Shown in pieces: positions 15,816 through 23,464 of a stretch of DNA of 28,919 bases. This DNA comes from JBGPYB01 sp041493035. GTDB lineage: Bacteria; Acidobacteriota; Vicinamibacteria; Fen-336. The stretch lies in assembly GCA_041493035.1 (NCBI GenBank), contig JBGPYB010000047.1:1-28919 (forward strand), written 5' to 3'. Position 1 is the stretch's first letter, and the number at the start of each line of letters is the position of its first letter. Below the pieces are notes generated by a model, which worked only from the letters and a program-made list of their open reading frames with translations, was not told where the DNA came from and searched no databases. The position numbers were made by a program, and so were the translations under genes.

Positions 15816-16361
15816 TCATGAGGGAGACGAGAGCAAGCGCCGTGCCACGATCCCTCGTCTCGCGTCGTCTACGGCGCGATACAACGCGTCCGGGCTCGCG
15901 ACGGCGCCCTCGGCGTCCGGCGTCCTGAGGGGCCTCGCGAGCTCGCTGAAGAGCGTCCGACCCCATGGGCTCGCGGAGAGGAGGCGCCGCTTGCACCGTC
16001 CCGGCCGCGACGGCCGCCTTGCGATCGCCCTCGCCGAGCACGCCCTTGGGAGGCGCGTCGATTCGGGCAGCCTGTGCGGCCCGTCCGAGAAGGGCGCTGG
16101 CGCCACGGAGGTCCCCGGCTTCCCCTTGAACAGGCGCTTGGAGACGTCCTTCACGTGTTGGCGGGGATAGGCGCGGATCAGGAACTCCCGCGTGAGTCGG
16201 GCCGAACGGCCGTCGCGTAGCTCGAAGAGATAGCGCGACGGTCGCGCAACAACGAAGTTGGCGTTTCCCCGGCGGATACGCCGAAGCCTTGCTTCTACCG
16301 GGGCTTGGGGCCACAGACTCGGCTTACTGTGGATGAAGCGCCAGGGCTCAAAACATGGCGC
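15816..16361 (-). pseudogene. Possible degraded gene with frameshifts, unknown family
   Basis: On the minus strand a stop-free frame runs from after a TAG (16362-16364) to a stop at 15816. It has no ATG and its first GTG is at 16154. Its first part reads like real protein (for example FVVARPSRYLFELRDGRSAR and REFLIRAYPRQHVKDVSKRL). The middle turns Arg/Ser/Pro-rich while the neighbouring frame becomes protein-like (DLRGASALLGRAAQAARI), and the end is again protein-like in the first frame (PDALYRAVDDARRGIVARRL). This pattern suggests a gene broken by two frameshifts and lacking a start. I do not recognise the family. Chance in GC-rich DNA is a real alternative. Confidence 0.25.
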
Positions 16362-16442
16362 CTATGATGCGCGCGCGCCAGACTCGCATTCCTGAGAGGC
16401 TCAGCGGGCTCGCCGCGCTAACGCCTCGGCCGGATATTGCAA

Positions 16443-16455
16443 GACTGTGACAGTC
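16443..16455. promoter_or_regulatory. Short inverted repeat upstream of the radical SAM gene
   Basis: GACTG-TGA-CAGTC is a perfect 5-bp-arm palindrome 31 nt before the ATG at 16487. It is short and of unknown function; it differs from the four-copy operator motif. It could be an operator or chance. Confidence 0.2.
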
Positions 16456-16486
16456 GTTCGGGCGTCTTCGCTGCTACCTTCGTGGC

Positions 16487-18277
16487 ATGCACCACAAGAC
16501 CGTGGACGCCCTCGCGCCTCGCGAGATGGTCCGCCGCCCGGCTCCGAAGGTCCATCCTCTGGGAACCAACGCGCGGGTGCTCCTCACCAGCGTCTTCGGA
16601 CCCTACGCCCGGGACGACGAGTACGGCAGCCGAGCCATCAACCCGATGGAGCTCTACCACAACCAGGTGACACGCGTTCAGGGGGTGTTCTCCCTCCGCA
16701 TGTTCCACCGGTCGTGGGGGCTCATGCTCATCCAGGCGAATCTCGATGCGCCGTGTACACTCCTGGACTTCCCCACCCTGGACCGCTTCGTCAGGGAGCT
16801 GCGATCGGTCCGTTACGACGTCATCGGCATCAGCGCGATCCTGCCGAACATCGCCAAAGTGGCCAAGATGTGCCATCTCATCCGTGAGCACCAGCCCCAC
16901 GCCACGATCGTCGTGGGCGGCCATGCCGCAAACCACCCGCGCCTGTCCGAACGGATCGACGCCGACCACATCGTCCGGGGAGAGGGCGTGGGCTGGTTTC
17001 GTCGATACCTCGGCGAGGACGCGCACCAACCCATCCGCCACCCGCTGATCCCGTCGGCCGTCGAGGCGCGGACGCTCGGTGTCAGGCTATCCCAGACCTC
17101 CGGCGACACGGCGGCGACGCTGATTCCGTCCGTGGGGTGTCCTCTCGGGTGCAACTTCTGCTCGACGTCGGCCATGTTCGGCGGCAAGGGTCGCTTCGTC
17201 GATTTCTACGAGACCGGGGACGAGTTGTTCACCCTGATGTGCGGCATTGAGGACGCGATGGGCGTGCGCTCTTTCTTCGTCATGGACGAGAACTTCCTGC
17301 TCCACCGGAAGCGCGCCCTGCGGCTCCTGGAGTTGATGCGGGTCCACGGCAAGGCGTGGTCCCTCTACGTGTTCAGCTCGGCGAACACCCTCCGGCGCTA
17401 CACCATGGACGAGATCGTCGGCCTGGGCATTTCCTGGGTCTGGGTGGGCCTCGAAGGCAAAGGCAGCGCGTACGACAAGCTGAAGGGCGCCGACACGCGC
17501 TCCCTTGTCGACACCCTCCAGTCCCACGGCATCCGGGTCCTGGGATCCAGCATCGTGGGGCTGCCGGAGCACACGCCGCAGAACATCGACGAGGCCATCG
17601 ACCACGCGGTGGCCCATGACACCGAGTTCCACCAGTTCATGCTCTACACGCCCCTGCCAGGCACGGCGCTCCACGCCGAGCACCTCGAGCAAGGCACGCT
17701 CCTCGACGACGAGGAATGCCCACCGGCGGACACCCACGGGCAGCTTCGCTTCAACTTCCACCACCCTCACATCCGGGACGGGCAGGAGACCGAGTTCCTG
17801 CTACGTGCGTTCGGGCGGGACTTCGATCGGAACGGCCCGAGCATCCTTCGCATCGCGCGGACGCTCCTGCGCGGGTGGCAGAGGCACAAACACCACCCCG
17901 AGGCTCGGGTACGGGAGCGGTATCGGCGCGAATGCCAGGGCCTGCCCACGGTTTACGCGGGAGCGCTCTGGGCCGCGCAGCAATGGTTCCGGGCCAGCCC
18001 CCTGCTGGCCCGCCGGATCGCCGAGGTCCGTGGGGCGATCGCGAGCGAGTTTGGCATGGTCGCCCGGCTGGCGGGCCCCGTGGCCGGTGCCTTCCTGCTG
18101 GCCGCGATGCATCGTGAAGCCCGGCGCCTCCGGCGCGGAACCGCTCGCGAGCCGCCCACCTTCTATGAATCCAACCAGCCCCACGATCGCGCCGACAAGC
18201 GCGCGCCGTCGCGTTGCCACTGGATTTCGCCCGCCCGGGCCGGAGAGGCGGAAGCGGGCCTGCTCGCCGGAGCCTGA
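16487..18277 (+). CDS. B12-binding-domain radical SAM protein (class B-like)
   Basis: A 596-aa protein. Residues about 28-180 form a cobalamin-binding-type Rossmann domain (GISAILPNIAKVAK, VVGGHAANHP, VRGEGVGWF). It lacks the DxHxxG histidine, as is usual in radical SAM proteins that bind B12 base-off. The radical SAM core follows, with CPLGCNFC (Cys218, Cys222, Cys225) and the later GISWVWVGLEG and GSSIVGLPEHTP. The C-terminal about 170 residues are helical, basic and unrecognised; the last 30 residues are low-complexity. Class B members methylate or rearrange unactivated carbons in lipids and natural products; hopanoid C-2 methylase HpnP is one relative by architecture, but identity with it is not supported. 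The gene stands alone, with no close ribosome site at ATG 16487. The substrate is unknown. Confidence 0.8.
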   Translation: MHHKTVDALAPREMVRRPAPKVHPLGTNARVLLTSVFGPYARDDEYGSRAINPMELYHNQVTRVQGVFSLRMFHRSWGLMLIQANLDAPCTLLDFPTLDRFVRELRSVRYDVIGISAILPNIAKVAKMCHLIREHQPHATIVVGGHAANHPRLSERIDADHIVRGEGVGWFRRYLGEDAHQPIRHPLIPSAVEARTLGVRLSQTSGDTAATLIPSVGCPLGCNFCSTSAMFGGKGRFVDFYETGDELFTLMCGIEDAMGVRSFFVMDENFLLHRKRALRLLELMRVHGKAWSLYVFSSANTLRRYTMDEIVGLGISWVWVGLEGKGSAYDKLKGADTRSLVDTLQSHGIRVLGSSIVGLPEHTPQNIDEAIDHAVAHDTEFHQFMLYTPLPGTALHAEHLEQGTLLDDEECPPADTHGQLRFNFHHPHIRDGQETEFLLRAFGRDFDRNGPSILRIARTLLRGWQRHKHHPEARVRERYRRECQGLPTVYAGALWAAQQWFRASPLLARRIAEVRGAIASEFGMVARLAGPVAGAFLLAAMHREARRLRRGTAREPPTFYESNQPHDRADKRAPSRCHWISPARAGEAEAGLLAGA

Positions 18278-18399
18278 TCCCGTCGAGGCCGGCCATGCGC
18301 CGGCGTGGGTCACCTGCGATGGAGCGCCGTCGACCGCGAGAGGTCGTCCGCCTGGCGCGGCTTCGTGGGCGCGCGGGGGCAGCGTAGTACGATGCTCGC

Positions 18400-18729
18400 G
18401 TGATCCCACCTGCGGAGGCGCTCCTTCTTCAATCGCTGATCACCGCCACGGAACAGGGAATCGCCAGCCGTGTGCTGGCCAAGGCCACCGGCGGCAACGT
18501 CACGCTCTTCGCTTTCGACGTGGGGCAGGGACTGACCGAGCACACGTCGCCTTTCGAAGCCCTGGTGATGGTGCTCGAAGGCGCCCTCACCTTGACGATC
18601 GGCGGAAAGCCCGTTCGCGCGACGCCGGGGACCATCGTGCGCATGCCGGCCGACGAGCCCCACGCGGTCGACGCGCTCGAGCCCGCGCGCATGCTGCTCA
18701 TCATGCTGCGGGATCCCAAGAGCGCCTGA
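18400..18729 (+). CDS. Small cupin-domain protein
   Basis: A 109-aa single-domain cupin. Beta-strand pattern and motif residues are visible: His48 and Glu53 of cupin motif 1 (EHTSPFEALVMVLEG, with one of the usual histidines missing) and motif 2 PGTIVRMPADEPHAVDAL with His88. Such proteins bind a metal or small ligand, or act as isomerases or sensors; no specific reaction is implied. The start is GTG 18400 with no clear ribosome site. It ends 11 nt from the convergent GcvR-like gene. Confidence 0.75.
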   Translation: MIPPAEALLLQSLITATEQGIASRVLAKATGGNVTLFAFDVGQGLTEHTSPFEALVMVLEGALTLTIGGKPVRATPGTIVRMPADEPHAVDALEPARMLLIMLRDPKSA

Positions 18730-18740
18730 CGCCTATCGCC

Positions 18741-19256
18741 TCAGCGCTCGGCGAGCTTCAGCTCTACCATCAGGTCGTTGGCGATGCGCTCGAGGCCGGC
18801 CCGCAGACGGCCGGCCTCGAGGTCGGCGGGGAGACGAACCCGGGCGCGGGCGCTGAAGAGCAGGTCACCCGACATGGGGGCGCTCCGGCGTTCGGTGGTC
18901 AGCTCTTCGATGTTCACGCCGTCGGCGAGCAGCGCGTGAGAGATGGCGCGGACGATCCCCGGGTGATCCTGGCCCACGAACTCGAGCTCCAGGATCCGCG
19001 CTTCGGTCGGCGGGCCATTCCCACCGCTCTCGGCCACGACGTTCAGGCCCAGGGACTCGAGCTCTTGGAGCGCGGCGTGAAGCGCCGCCATGTTCGCCGG
19101 CGGCACCTCCACCCGGAGGATCCCCGCGAACCGTCCCGCGAGGTGCGCCATCCGGCTCTCGAGCCAGTTGCCGCCGTGGGCCGCGACACGTTCGGCCAGC
19201 GCCTCGACGAGGCCCGGTCGATCGGGTCCGATCAGGGTGAGGACGAGGTCGATCAC
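18741..19256 (-). CDS. Double ACT-domain protein, GcvR-like
   Basis: A 171-aa protein made of two ACT domains. The first, at about 3-75, begins VLTLIGPDRPGLVEALAERV; the second, at about 88-168, begins LEFVGQDHPGIVRAISHALL. This is the layout of GcvR, which in enterobacteria senses glycine and restrains GcvA, and of related glycine-cleavage or formyl-Glu regulators. No GcvA or gcv gene lies nearby, so the ligand is not established. The start is GTG 19256 with a strong GGAGGTGA four nt upstream. The 3' part of the gene carries a 13-bp perfect inverted repeat (18789-18821). Confidence 0.82.
   Translation of the reverse strand: MIDLVLTLIGPDRPGLVEALAERVAAHGGNWLESRMAHLAGRFAGILRVEVPPANMAALHAALQELESLGLNVVAESGGNGPPTEARILELEFVGQDHPGIVRAISHALLADGVNIEELTTERRSAPMSGDLLFSARARVRLPADLEAGRLRAGLERIANDLMVELKLAER
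18789..18821. repeat. 13-bp perfect inverted repeat inside the GcvR-like gene
   Basis: CTCGAGGCCGGCC (18789-18801) and its exact reverse complement (18809-18821) flank a 7-nt loop CGCAGAC. In the protein this encodes the near-symmetric LEAGRLRAGLE. No T-run follows on either strand, so a classical terminator is not supported. It sits just before the convergent meeting point of the cupin and GcvR-like genes. Confidence 0.6.
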
Positions 19257-19347
19257 GGGTCACCTCCGGTTCGGGTCTGACCGAAGAGGAGTCTAAGCCA
19301 AGACCGCCCGGCAGGCGTGCTTGCGAAGAGCGCGGGGACGGCATCGA

Positions 19348-20046
19348 TCAGGAGGGAGGACCGCCCCGATAGCGGAAGGCGGCTTCGTATATCACCGGCA
19401 TTGTCCCGGTGCAGAGCGTCCCCAGCCGCGGTTGGTTGTACTCCGTGAGGGGAACTGCGGAGTCGGGTGCAAACCCCGCGTCGCCCAACTCGGAGATGAG
19501 CTGGGCCTCGGTCAGGAAGCACTGCGGCTGCCCGGAGAACTCGGTGAAGACGAACTCCTCGCCCGCCACGGGCCTCGCCTGGGGCAAGAGCGTGTTTCGG
19601 GAAAAGGTGAAGACGAAGAGACCCGCGCCGGGCCTGGCCACACGGGCCGATTCGGCGAGCGCCTGCCTGAATTCCGCCGCCGAGCGCGCGAGGTTCAGGA
19701 TGCCCTGGGCGATCACGAGATCGAAGGTGCGGTCCGCCGCGGGGATCCGGTCCATGGGTGCCAGCACTAGGCCCACCCTGTCCGCGACTCCATCCGCTCT
19801 GGCGCGCTCGGCCGCAGCGCAGAGCATGGGCCACGAAAGGTCGGTTCCGACGACGTTCCAGCCCAGGCGGGCCAGCGGCAGCGCGTTGCGTCCCGCGCCG
19901 CAGCCGAGGTCGAGAGCGCGCGCATCTCCGGGGCGCCGCAGCTCCGTCTCCGCAAATCCCATCAGGACGCTGTTCGGAGGGGAGCGCGCGAAGCCCGCGA
20001 CCGTCCCGGCCGCGCTCCAGGACGACCCGGCGAGGGGATCCCTCAC
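19348..20046 (-). CDS. Class I SAM-dependent methyltransferase
   Basis: A 232-aa protein. Motif I ALDLGCGAGRNALPLARLG is at about 44-62, followed by the acidic VVGTDLS (motif II), APMDRIPAADRTFDLVIAQG and a post-motif FVFTFSRNTLL. It is a Methyltransf_11/25-type enzyme of unknown substrate. The start is GTG 20046, 8 nt after the stop of the hemerythrin gene, with GAGAAG in front. This keeps the TVAGFARSPPNSVLMGFAE segment that I associate with close relatives. Coupling to the DUF2249-hemerythrin gene suggests co-transcription and a link to the same stress or regulon. Confidence 0.83.
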   Translation of the reverse strand: MRDPLAGSSWSAAGTVAGFARSPPNSVLMGFAETELRRPGDARALDLGCGAGRNALPLARLGWNVVGTDLSWPMLCAAAERARADGVADRVGLVLAPMDRIPAADRTFDLVIAQGILNLARSAAEFRQALAESARVARPGAGLFVFTFSRNTLLPQARPVAGEEFVFTEFSGQPQCFLTEAQLISELGDAGFAPDSAVPLTEYNQPRLGTLCTGTMPVIYEAAFRYRGGPPS

Positions 20047-20054
20047 GGGACTTC

Positions 20055-20744
20055 TCAGCTGGCCTGGATGCGCGCGACCAGGGCGTCTCGTTCCTCGGGA
20101 TCGAGGCATTGGTCCGTCCCTGGGTAGAGCACGCGCTCCTCCTTCAGGTTGTGCTGGCCTAGCAGCCGGTGCAGGTCCGCGCGCAACGGCAGCGCCGCAC
20201 CGTCCCCCGAAAAGGCACGACCGATCGCGTCGATGGTTCGCTCGATCTCGCGGTGCTCGTCCCGCATCACGGCTGTGGGACCGTTCGCCGGCGAGATACC
20301 GACCTTCTCTTCGAAGGCCGGGAAGAGGATCTCCTCCTCGAACCGGATGTGACGCTTCAGGCCCAGCGTGAACTCGCGCCAGCGCGCCTGGGCGCTTCCC
20401 GCCTCGCCGCGGGCGAAGAACTCGAAGGCGGCCTGCTCGAGGGCGTCGAGCCGATCGTGATCCCACGCGAGCGCCTCTGTGACCTGCCGCCGTGCGCCGC
20501 GCTCCGCGGCCCGACGCGAGATCTCGGTTCGGAAGCACGATGGGTTGGCTTCGAGAGGAGACCAATCAAAGAGGCCCTTTCTGTCGGCCTGCAGCCGGCG
20601 CAGAAGCTCGCGCGGCTCGTGTGGTGCCACGACGACGAGGGACTCGCCCGGGGCGAGGGCATCGAACGCGTCGAGGATCGACCCGCAGCAAGTGGGGTCG
20701 TGAAGTTGGCGGACGTCGATGAGTCGCGAGGCTGTCATCACCAT
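20055..20744 (-). CDS. DUF2249 + hemerythrin (HHE) domain protein
   Basis: A 229-aa cytosolic protein. Residues about 8-78 match DUF2249 (LIDVRQL at the start, FDALAPGESLVVVAPHEP, a late CFRTEISRR), with Cys19-Cys20. Residues about 88-210 form a four-helix hemerythrin-like domain with candidate diiron ligands His96 (WDHDRL), His132 and Glu136 (LKRHIRFEEEILFPAF), His164 (RDEHREIE) and His198 with Glu202 (GQHNLKEERVLYP). Proteins of this build are linked to nitric oxide, oxygen or Fe-S repair (Ric/YtfE relatives). ATG 20744 has GAGGAG six nt upstream; the frame is open further but reads across the operator. It diverges from the nos operon and carries its own copy of the shared palindrome, which suggests a nitrogen-oxide role. 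Confidence 0.85.
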   Translation of the reverse strand: MVMTASRLIDVRQLHDPTCCGSILDAFDALAPGESLVVVAPHEPRELLRRLQADRKGLFDWSPLEANPSCFRTEISRRAAERGARRQVTEALAWDHDRLDALEQAAFEFFARGEAGSAQARWREFTLGLKRHIRFEEEILFPAFEEKVGISPANGPTAVMRDEHREIERTIDAIGRAFSGDGAALPLRADLHRLLGQHNLKEERVLYPGTDQCLDPEERDALVARIQAS

Positions 20745-20798
20745 CGGAATCTCCTCATTCTGGCCTCGACGATCCTGGCGCCACGGATCCGCCCGCGG

Positions 20799-20814
20799 TA
20801 TGACCACGATCATG
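20799..20814 (-). promoter_or_regulatory. Palindromic operator candidate, copy 3
   Basis: On the minus strand it reads CATGATCGTGGTCATA, the most diverged copy, but the GTCATA half and the TGA-N6-TCA core are intact. It lies 54 nt before the DUF2249-hemerythrin start (20744), oriented toward that gene. Confidence 0.5.
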
Positions 20815-20985
20815 TTTTGGGTGCTGCGCATGGATTTCCGGCGAGCCTGCGGTAGGGCGCACGCCTTGCGGTAGATCACCTGGGAGGAGGCTGACGACCG
20901 CGAATCCTGCGCGGCATCGGCATTGCACCCCGCCAAACCATGCTCACGACGCGATTGAGCGCTTTCTCACGAATGAGCGCTCTCC

Positions 20986-21001
20986 CATGACGACGGTCAT
21001 A
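20986..21001 (+). promoter_or_regulatory. Palindromic operator candidate, copy 4, at the head of the nos operon
   Basis: CATGACGACGGTCATA differs from copy 2 at one base. It covers the first ATG (20987) of the iron-sulfur flavoprotein frame, which suggests that this ATG is not the translation start; the next in-frame start is GTG 21035, 33 nt beyond the site. The related site before the FAD oxidoreductase is 34 nt from its ATG. Confidence 0.6.
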
Positions 21002-22966
21002 CCGCCGACGCTCACGTCGCCCGAGCATCAGGGCGTGAGCAGGATCCAGATACGACTCCCCGATCTCGAGCACTGGAAGGCCCAGGTCAAATGCCAGTCG
21101 GGTTGCCCCGTGGCAACCGACGCCGGCCGCTACGTCCAGCTCATCACCGAGGGGCGTGAGGAAGAGGCCTTTCTCGTCGCCCGGGCCCCGAACCCGTTCG
21201 CCTCGGTGTGCGGCCGCGTCTGCGCCGCGCCCTGTGAGGACGCGTGTCGCCGTGGAGCGATCGACGCTCCCATCGCCATCCGCGCGCTGAAGCGGTACGT
21301 CACCGAGCGCTATGGCGTCGAGTCCGTCCGACCCAACACCCAGGACCGGCTCCGCGAGCATGGGGTGGCGGAGGGCAACCGCTACACCGGCCATCTGCCC
21401 ATCCACCCGAGCTCCTACACGGCGGGCGCCAAGCCGCGAGGGCGCAAGGTCGCCGTCGTAGGGGCGGGACCCGCGGGGATGTCGGCGGCCCATGACCTGG
21501 CGCTTCTCGGCTACGAGGTCACCGTCTTCGAGGCCTCGGCGGAACCGGGGGGAATGATGCGCTTCGGGATACCGGAGTATCGGCTCCCCCGCACGCTCAT
21601 CCGGGCCGAGATCGACAAGATCCTCTCCCTGGGCGTCACCCTGAAGCTTGGAACGCCCCTGTCGGCGTCCTTCGGCCTCGCCGAGCTCCGGCAGCAAGGG
21701 TTCGAGGCGGTCTTCCTTTCGGTCGGTGTGACCAAAGGGCGGGAGCTGGACGTGCCGGGCGTGGAGCTGGACGGCGTCATCAAGGCGGTGGACTACCTCC
21801 TCAACGTCAACCAGGGCTACCGCGTCGATCTGGGCCAGCACGTCGTCGTCATCGGAGGAGGCTTCGTGGCGTTCGACGCCGCGCGCACCGCGCTGCGGCT
21901 GGGCCGGGACGACGAGCCGGGTCTGGAGGCGCTCGCCTCCGAGAACGACGCGCGGGCCAAGGAGGCCCTCGACTCCGCCCGCGCCGCGCTTCGCTCGGGG
22001 GCCACCGACGTGACCATCGTCTCCCTCGAACGCTTCGACGAGATGCCGGCGCTCAGGAGCACCCAGGGGCGCGAGGAGTTCGAAGAGACGAGGCGCGAGG
22101 GCGTGGCTTTCCTTCCGCGACGGGGCCCGAAGCGCTTCACCGGAAGCGGCAGGCTCGCCGCCGTCGAGCTCCGCGGCGTCACCTCGGTCTTCGACGCCGA
22201 CGGCCGCTTCGCGCCGACCTACGACGACGAGGACGTGGTCACCCTCGAAGCCGACGCGTGCATCCTGGCCATCGGCCAGACGCCGGACCTGACGTTCCTG
22301 AAGCCCGCGGACGGCGTCGCGCTGTCCCGGGGGGGGACGATCCGCGTGGATCCGGAGACTCTGGCGACGTCGACCCCCGGCGTCTTCGCCGGCGGTGACG
22401 TGGCCTTCGGGCCCCGAAATCTCATCGAGGCGGTGGCCAACGGCAAACGCGCGGCTCGCTCCATCCACGAGCTCCTGGAGAAAGACCGAGCGAGCGTCGA
22501 ACGGATGCTCGAGATCCAGAAGATCCCGACACGGGACTACCGAATGGTTTCGGGGTTCGAGGTCCTGGACCGCGAGTCTCCGCCCACCCTGGAGTTGGGC
22601 CGCCGCACCGGCATCGCCGAGGTCGAAACCGGCTACGGCAGCCGCGAAGCCTGGTCCCAGGCCGCGCGCTGCCTCGTCTGCCACGTGCAGACCATCTACG
22701 ACCCGGAGAAGTGCGTCCTGTGCAGCCGCTGTGTGGACGTCTGCCCCGAGTATTGCCTCGCCATCGTTCCGTTCGAGGAGCTCAGTCTCCCCGACACGGA
22801 GAAGGGCGAGCTCGTCGCGCGCGCCGAAGCGAACGGCCTTCCCCTCTCCGCGATGATCAAGGACGACGACCGCTGCATCCGTTGCGGCCTCTGTGCCATC
22901 CGCTGCCCCACCGACGCCATGACCATGGAGAAGTTCCAGATCACCGAAAGGTGGAGCGATGAGTGA
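20987..22966 (+). CDS. GltD-like iron-sulfur flavoprotein, first gene of the nos operon
   Basis: The frame is 659 codons from ATG 20987; GTG 21035 is a likely alternative start because the ATG lies in the operator palindrome. The N-terminus (about 25-110) is a Fer4_20-type domain with Cys36, 40, 75, 79, 83 and 87. The centre is a glutamate-synthase-small-subunit-like flavin/NAD(P)H reductase: VAVVGAGPAGMSAAHDL (FAD, about 155-171), VVVIGGGFVAFDAA (nucleotide) and PGVFAGGDVAFG (FAD). The C-terminus carries two [4Fe-4S] ferredoxin motifs, CVLCSRCVDVC (about 576-586) and CIRCGLCAIRC (about 630-640). No glutamate synthase large subunit is present. The 3' end overlaps the Rieske gene by 8 nt, so an electron-transfer role in N2O respiration, exchanging electrons between NAD(P)H or ferredoxin and the Rieske/b unit, is the best inference. 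Confidence 0.85.
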   Translation: MTTVIPPTLTSPEHQGVSRIQIRLPDLEHWKAQVKCQSGCPVATDAGRYVQLITEGREEEAFLVARAPNPFASVCGRVCAAPCEDACRRGAIDAPIAIRALKRYVTERYGVESVRPNTQDRLREHGVAEGNRYTGHLPIHPSSYTAGAKPRGRKVAVVGAGPAGMSAAHDLALLGYEVTVFEASAEPGGMMRFGIPEYRLPRTLIRAEIDKILSLGVTLKLGTPLSASFGLAELRQQGFEAVFLSVGVTKGRELDVPGVELDGVIKAVDYLLNVNQGYRVDLGQHVVVIGGGFVAFDAARTALRLGRDDEPGLEALASENDARAKEALDSARAALRSGATDVTIVSLERFDEMPALRSTQGREEFEETRREGVAFLPRRGPKRFTGSGRLAAVELRGVTSVFDADGRFAPTYDDEDVVTLEADACILAIGQTPDLTFLKPADGVALSRGGTIRVDPETLATSTPGVFAGGDVAFGPRNLIEAVANGKRAARSIHELLEKDRASVERMLEIQKIPTRDYRMVSGFEVLDRESPPTLELGRRTGIAEVETGYGSREAWSQAARCLVCHVQTIYDPEKCVLCSRCVDVCPEYCLAIVPFEELSLPDTEKGELVARAEANGLPLSAMIKDDDRCIRCGLCAIRCPTDAMTMEKFQITERWSDE

Positions 22967-23456
22967 CCGCCGCGATTTCCTCATGAAGCTGGGGCTCGGC
23001 GCGGGCGTGGCGGGTCTCGCCACCCAGGGAGCGGCGTCGCTCCGCTCCCTGGTCCCCAACGTCTCCTACGACGCGCCGACGACCGTCAAGGTCGGGATGC
23101 CCATGGAGTTTCCCGACGGGCTGAAGTTCCTCCCCGATCAGCGGCTCTTCGTCTTCCGCCAGGGGAACGTCTTCCACGCCATCTCCGCGGTCTGCACCCA
23201 TCTGGGATGCACCGTTCGCGCCGAGGCGCTGTCCCAGCCCGAGGAGCAGACGGTGGGCGGCGCGCCCCTTCGCCTGACCCATCGCTTCCTCTGCCCGTGC
23301 CACGGTTCGAAGTACGGCGGCGATGGCGTCAACGTGTCGGGCCCGGCGCCCCGGCCCCTCACCTGGTACCACCTCGAGGTCGCCACCGACGACGGACAGC
23401 TCGTGGTGGATCTCGCCCGAGACGTGGGCCGCGACTTCCGCCTCACGGTCGCCTGA
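22959..23456 (+). CDS. Rieske [2Fe-2S] protein with Tat signal
   Basis: A 165-aa Rieske subunit. RRDFLMKLGLGAG at the N-terminus is a twin-arginine signal that probably stays as a membrane anchor. Rieske box 1 CTHLGC gives Cys79 and His81 as ligands; box 2 CPCHGS gives Cys112 and His115, with Cys84 and Cys114 forming the disulfide. The boxes are separated by 27 residues, longer than in typical bc1 Rieske proteins. It would pass electrons from quinol oxidised at the neighbouring cytochrome b to the multiheme cytochrome on the outer side of the membrane. ATG 22959 follows GGTGGAG and overlaps the flavoprotein stop. Confidence 0.92.
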   Translation: MSDRRDFLMKLGLGAGVAGLATQGAASLRSLVPNVSYDAPTTVKVGMPMEFPDGLKFLPDQRLFVFRQGNVFHAISAVCTHLGCTVRAEALSQPEEQTVGGAPLRLTHRFLCPCHGSKYGGDGVNVSGPAPRPLTWYHLEVATDDGQLVVDLARDVGRDFRLTVA

Positions 23457-23464
23457 GGAGAGAC

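Larger units (their letters stand above)
15787..16486. other. 700-bp stretch without a confident intact gene
   Basis: Between the aldolase start and the radical SAM gene I see no intact gene with a recognisable domain. The only protein-like signal is a minus-strand stretch (15816-16361), listed separately as a possible broken gene. A 13-bp inverted repeat at 16443-16455 lies close to the radical SAM start. No tRNA, CRISPR or IS-like ends were seen. Confidence 0.5.

Noticed and set aside
20876..23059. 727-codon open frame on the minus strand across the nos flavoprotein gene
   Set aside because: It lies antisense to a gene with clear Fe-S and FAD motifs and its translation is His/Arg/Asp/Gly-rich with no domain; long antisense frames are common in GC-rich genes.
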